Shown here: piece after piece, positions 5,468 to 7,286 of the stretch
Numbering within the stretch: position 1 is the first letter of the stretch
How the letters are laid out: each line of letters opens with the position of its first letter
Assembly (NCBI GenBank): GCA_903839715.1
Contig: CAIMDH010000059.1
Coordinates: 1 to 7,286, forward strand
DNA: 7,286 nucleotides
From: an uncultured bacterium
Lineage (GTDB): Bacteria > Patescibacteriota > Minisyncoccia > Phycocordibacterales > UBA918
Direction of reading: 5' to 3'
Program-made: the position numbers and the translations under genes
The notes under the pieces: generated by a model
The model's input: only the letters and a program-made list of their open reading frames with translations
Database searches by the model: none
What the model was told of the DNA's origin: nothing

Positions 5468-6141
5468 GCGGACTACAGAAATGTTCTCTGATTGATTATC
5501 CAGGAAAAATATCAGCTATTGTTTTTACAATCGGCTGTAATTTTCGCTGTCCGTATTGTCATAACCCTGAATTGGTTGATGAGACAGCGACAGAAATACC
5601 GACAGCAGAATTCTTTAAGTTTTTAGAAACTCGCGTCGGCAAATTAGATGCGGTCACCATTACAGGTGGTGAGCCGACCATGCACGAGGACCTCCTTGAG
5701 TTCATGGAGAAAATAAAAAAACTTGGCTTCTTAGTTAAGCTTGATAGTAACGGCACTAAAAGTGAAATCTTGCGTCAGGCAATTAATCAGAAATTGGTTG
5801 ATTACATTGCCATGGATATCAAAGCACCGCTTCATAAGTATGAGGGTACGGTAGCTCGCCCGGTTGATATTGAGGAGATTGGGAAAAGTATTACGTTACT
5901 TAAAGAAAATAAGGTGGCGTACGAGTTTCGGACTACGGTCATCAAATCACTGTTGCCGGTGGCCGACTTTCATGAAATTGGCAAAGCGATACAAGGTGCG
6001 CAGACGTATTACTTACAAAAATTTATACCTACCAAATTGTTAAATCCAGCATTCTTAAAAAAGACTACGTATACCGATGAAGAATTTGTAGCCATTAAAT
6101 CTATTATGGATACTTTTGTAACAACATGTCGCATCAGATAA
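5458..6141 (+). CDS. nrdG: Anaerobic ribonucleotide reductase activating protein (radical SAM)
   Basis: The 227-residue protein opens with MRLGGLQKCSLIDYPGKISA, the characteristic start of the longer NrdG-like activases. The radical-SAM cluster motif CNFRCPYC supplies C27, C31 and C34, which ligate a [4Fe-4S] cluster; TITGGEPT (67-74) contacts S-adenosylmethionine. The enzyme reductively cleaves SAM and abstracts a hydrogen from the C-terminal Gly of NrdD to make the glycyl radical. At 227 residues it is longer than E. coli NrdG (about 154) and belongs to the larger activase subgroup. Its ATG lies within the last codons of nrdD (10-bp overlap), and the following desulfurase start lies within its own end (16-bp overlap), both pointing to one operon with translational coupling. 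Its neighbour nrdD is the evident partner. Confidence 0.95.
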   Translation: MRLGGLQKCSLIDYPGKISAIVFTIGCNFRCPYCHNPELVDETATEIPTAEFFKFLETRVGKLDAVTITGGEPTMHEDLLEFMEKIKKLGFLVKLDSNGTKSEILRQAINQKLVDYIAMDIKAPLHKYEGTVARPVDIEEIGKSITLLKENKVAYEFRTTVIKSLLPVADFHEIGKAIQGAQTYYLQKFIPTKLLNPAFLKKTTYTDEEFVAIKSIMDTFVTTCRIR

Positions 6142-7286
6142 ATTCAAAAACTATATATCTTGATCATGCAGCCGCTACACCTCTGTCTGCAGCGGCTGGT
6201 AAGGCAATTGAAAAATATCTTTACACGCCCTACGGAAATCCGTCCTCGATACACTCTTCGGGACGGCGGGCATATGACGTTTTACACGCGTGTCGGCAGC
6301 AAATTGCGGAACTGTTGGTAGTAGATTCCACGGAGTTGTATTTTACCGGTAGTGGCACTGAGTCAGATAACTTGGCTATCCTTGGCTTGGCACGGGCACA
6401 TAGCGAGTATGGTAAACACATCATCGTGTCTGCTATAGAACATAAGGCAGTACTGGCGGCGGCGGCTGTATTGGAAAAGGAGGGTTTTTTGGTTACGTAT
6501 TTGCCGGTTGATACTTTTGGTAAAGTTGCTGCTGATGATCTTGCGCAAGCGCTTCGACCAGATACGATATTGGTCTCGATCATGTATGCCAATAACGAAA
6601 TTGGCACAATTCAACCTGTGTCCGAGCTGGTCCGGGTGTGTAGAGAGTATGCTCCTTCGTCTATGTATCCGCTTATTCATACTGATGCGTGTCAGGCGGT
6701 GGGGATGTTGCCTGTACAGCCACGTGAACTTGGGGTAGACGCCATGACTATTAATAGTTCAAAGATCTACGGACCAAAGGGAATTGGGCTACTGTATGTT
6801 CGAGGTGGAGTACGTTTGGTGCCGTTGATAGTTGGGGGAGATCAAGAGCATTCAAGACGAGCTGGGACAGAAAATATTGCACTCATTGCGGGGTTCGCAA
6901 CAGCTCTGGCTGAAGCGATTCTACAAACTACTATTCATGTCGAAGCTATGAATACACTACAAACCTATTTTGTTGAGCAATTACGGTTAGCGGTGCCAGG
7001 AATTTTGTTCAACGGGCATCCTACTGATCGGCTCCTCCATAATGTCCACGTCACCATTCCTGAGGTAGAAGGAGAATCAATGGTGTTGATGTTAAGCGAG
7101 ATGGGGATTTGTTGTGCTACTGGGTCGGCCTGTTCGTCACTTGATCTGCAACCGTCACATGTATTAAGGGCAATTGGACAGGATGATGATGTAATCCATG
7201 GTAGCCTACGTTTTACCTTTGGTCGTCAGACTACTGAAGAAGAATTAAAGTACACCGCGAGAGCACTAGGTGAGATTGTTATAAGA
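6126..7286 (+). CDS. Cysteine desulfurase (NifS/IscS type), 3' end outside window
   Basis: From ATG 6126 the frame is open for 387 codons to the right edge; the family is usually about 380-400 residues, so little is missing. It is a PLP enzyme of the aminotransferase class V fold that removes sulfur from cysteine and passes it on as a persulfide. Visible motifs are YLDHAAATPL (11-20), GNPSSIHSSGR (37-47), the PLP-stacking H106 (AIEHKAV), D187 (HTDACQAVG), the PLP-binding K213 (SSKIYGPKGIG), RRAGTENIA (244-252) and the catalytic C336 in CATGSACSS. RFTFGRQTTEEE closes the fold. It overlaps nrdG by 16 bp. It may feed Fe-S assembly, including the NrdG cluster, or tRNA thiolation if a thiouridylase follows beyond the edge. 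No Shine-Dalgarno sequence is seen. The IscS versus NifS naming is not resolved, so no symbol is given. Confidence 0.95.
   Translation, partial: MSHQINSKTIYLDHAAATPLSAAAGKAIEKYLYTPYGNPSSIHSSGRRAYDVLHACRQQIAELLVVDSTELYFTGSGTESDNLAILGLARAHSEYGKHIIVSAIEHKAVLAAAAVLEKEGFLVTYLPVDTFGKVAADDLAQALRPDTILVSIMYANNEIGTIQPVSELVRVCREYAPSSMYPLIHTDACQAVGMLPVQPRELGVDAMTINSSKIYGPKGIGLLYVRGGVRLVPLIVGGDQEHSRRAGTENIALIAGFATALAEAILQTTIHVEAMNTLQTYFVEQLRLAVPGILFNGHPTDRLLHNVHVTIPEVEGESMVLMLSEMGICCATGSACSSLDLQPSHVLRAIGQDDDVIHGSLRFTFGRQTTEEELKYTARALGEIVIR

Noticed and set aside
6230..6738. Several frames on both strands between 6230 and 6738
   Set aside because: They overlap the cysteine desulfurase, whose frame carries all family motifs from 6126 to the right edge.
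1..7286. CRISPR array, riboswitch or alternative genetic code
   Set aside because: No regularly spaced direct repeats were seen, no known riboswitch fold was recognised in the leaders, and all genes read through without needing TGA as sense.

Overview
The window looks like the genome of a small-genome, cell-surface-specialised bacterium, most plausibly a member of the Candidate Phyla Radiation (Patescibacteria). The grounds are two short pilin proteins of the two-transmembrane, Cys-rich type common in that group, a tRNA gene without an encoded CCA end, a compact anaerobic ribonucleotide reductase operon, and no recognisable Shine-Dalgarno sequence before any of the seven protein genes. TGA is not used as a sense codon, so the recoded lineages (Absconditabacteria, Gracilibacteria) are unlikely. 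The taxonomic placement is an inference; no marker gene is present.

Layout, left to right. (1) Positions 1-477 (minus) hold the N-terminal 159 codons of an IS110-family DEDD transposase that runs off the left edge. Its non-coding flank (478 to about 582) is rich in perfect hairpins. (2) Positions 547-656 form a large near-palindrome built from the 3' end of a tRNA-Tyr gene (639-721, minus), its terminator, and an inverted copy of both. The inverted copy is split by a 26-bp insert that is itself mostly a hairpin. (3) Positions 815-2755 (plus) carry two tandem paralogues. Each has a signal peptide and a VirB2/T4SS-pilin-like two-helix domain, fused to a different peptidoglycan-directed domain: a lytic transglycosylase (VirB1-like) in the first and an M15/DD-peptidase-like zinc fold in the second. 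A strong bidirectional terminator (2765-2805) closes this unit. (4) Positions 2852-3187 (minus) encode a Cys-containing ArsR-type repressor. It is divergent from nrdD-nrdG (3317-6141, plus), with an 18-bp perfect palindrome set inside overlapping divergent promoters. (5) From 6126 to the right edge lies a cysteine desulfurase, overlapping nrdG.

How they fit together. The nrdD, nrdG and cysteine desulfurase genes overlap by 10 and 16 bp and so probably form one translationally coupled operon. NrdD makes dNTP precursors anaerobically, NrdG installs its glycyl radical with a [4Fe-4S] cluster, and the desulfurase can supply sulfur. The ArsR protein, with CPDC and CFEEC motifs, is the obvious candidate to switch the operon in response to redox state, oxygen or metal. 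The two pilin-hydrolase fusions are the most unusual content: they would put wall-modifying domains on the outside of the membrane, possibly on or at the base of a type IV secretion or pilus apparatus.
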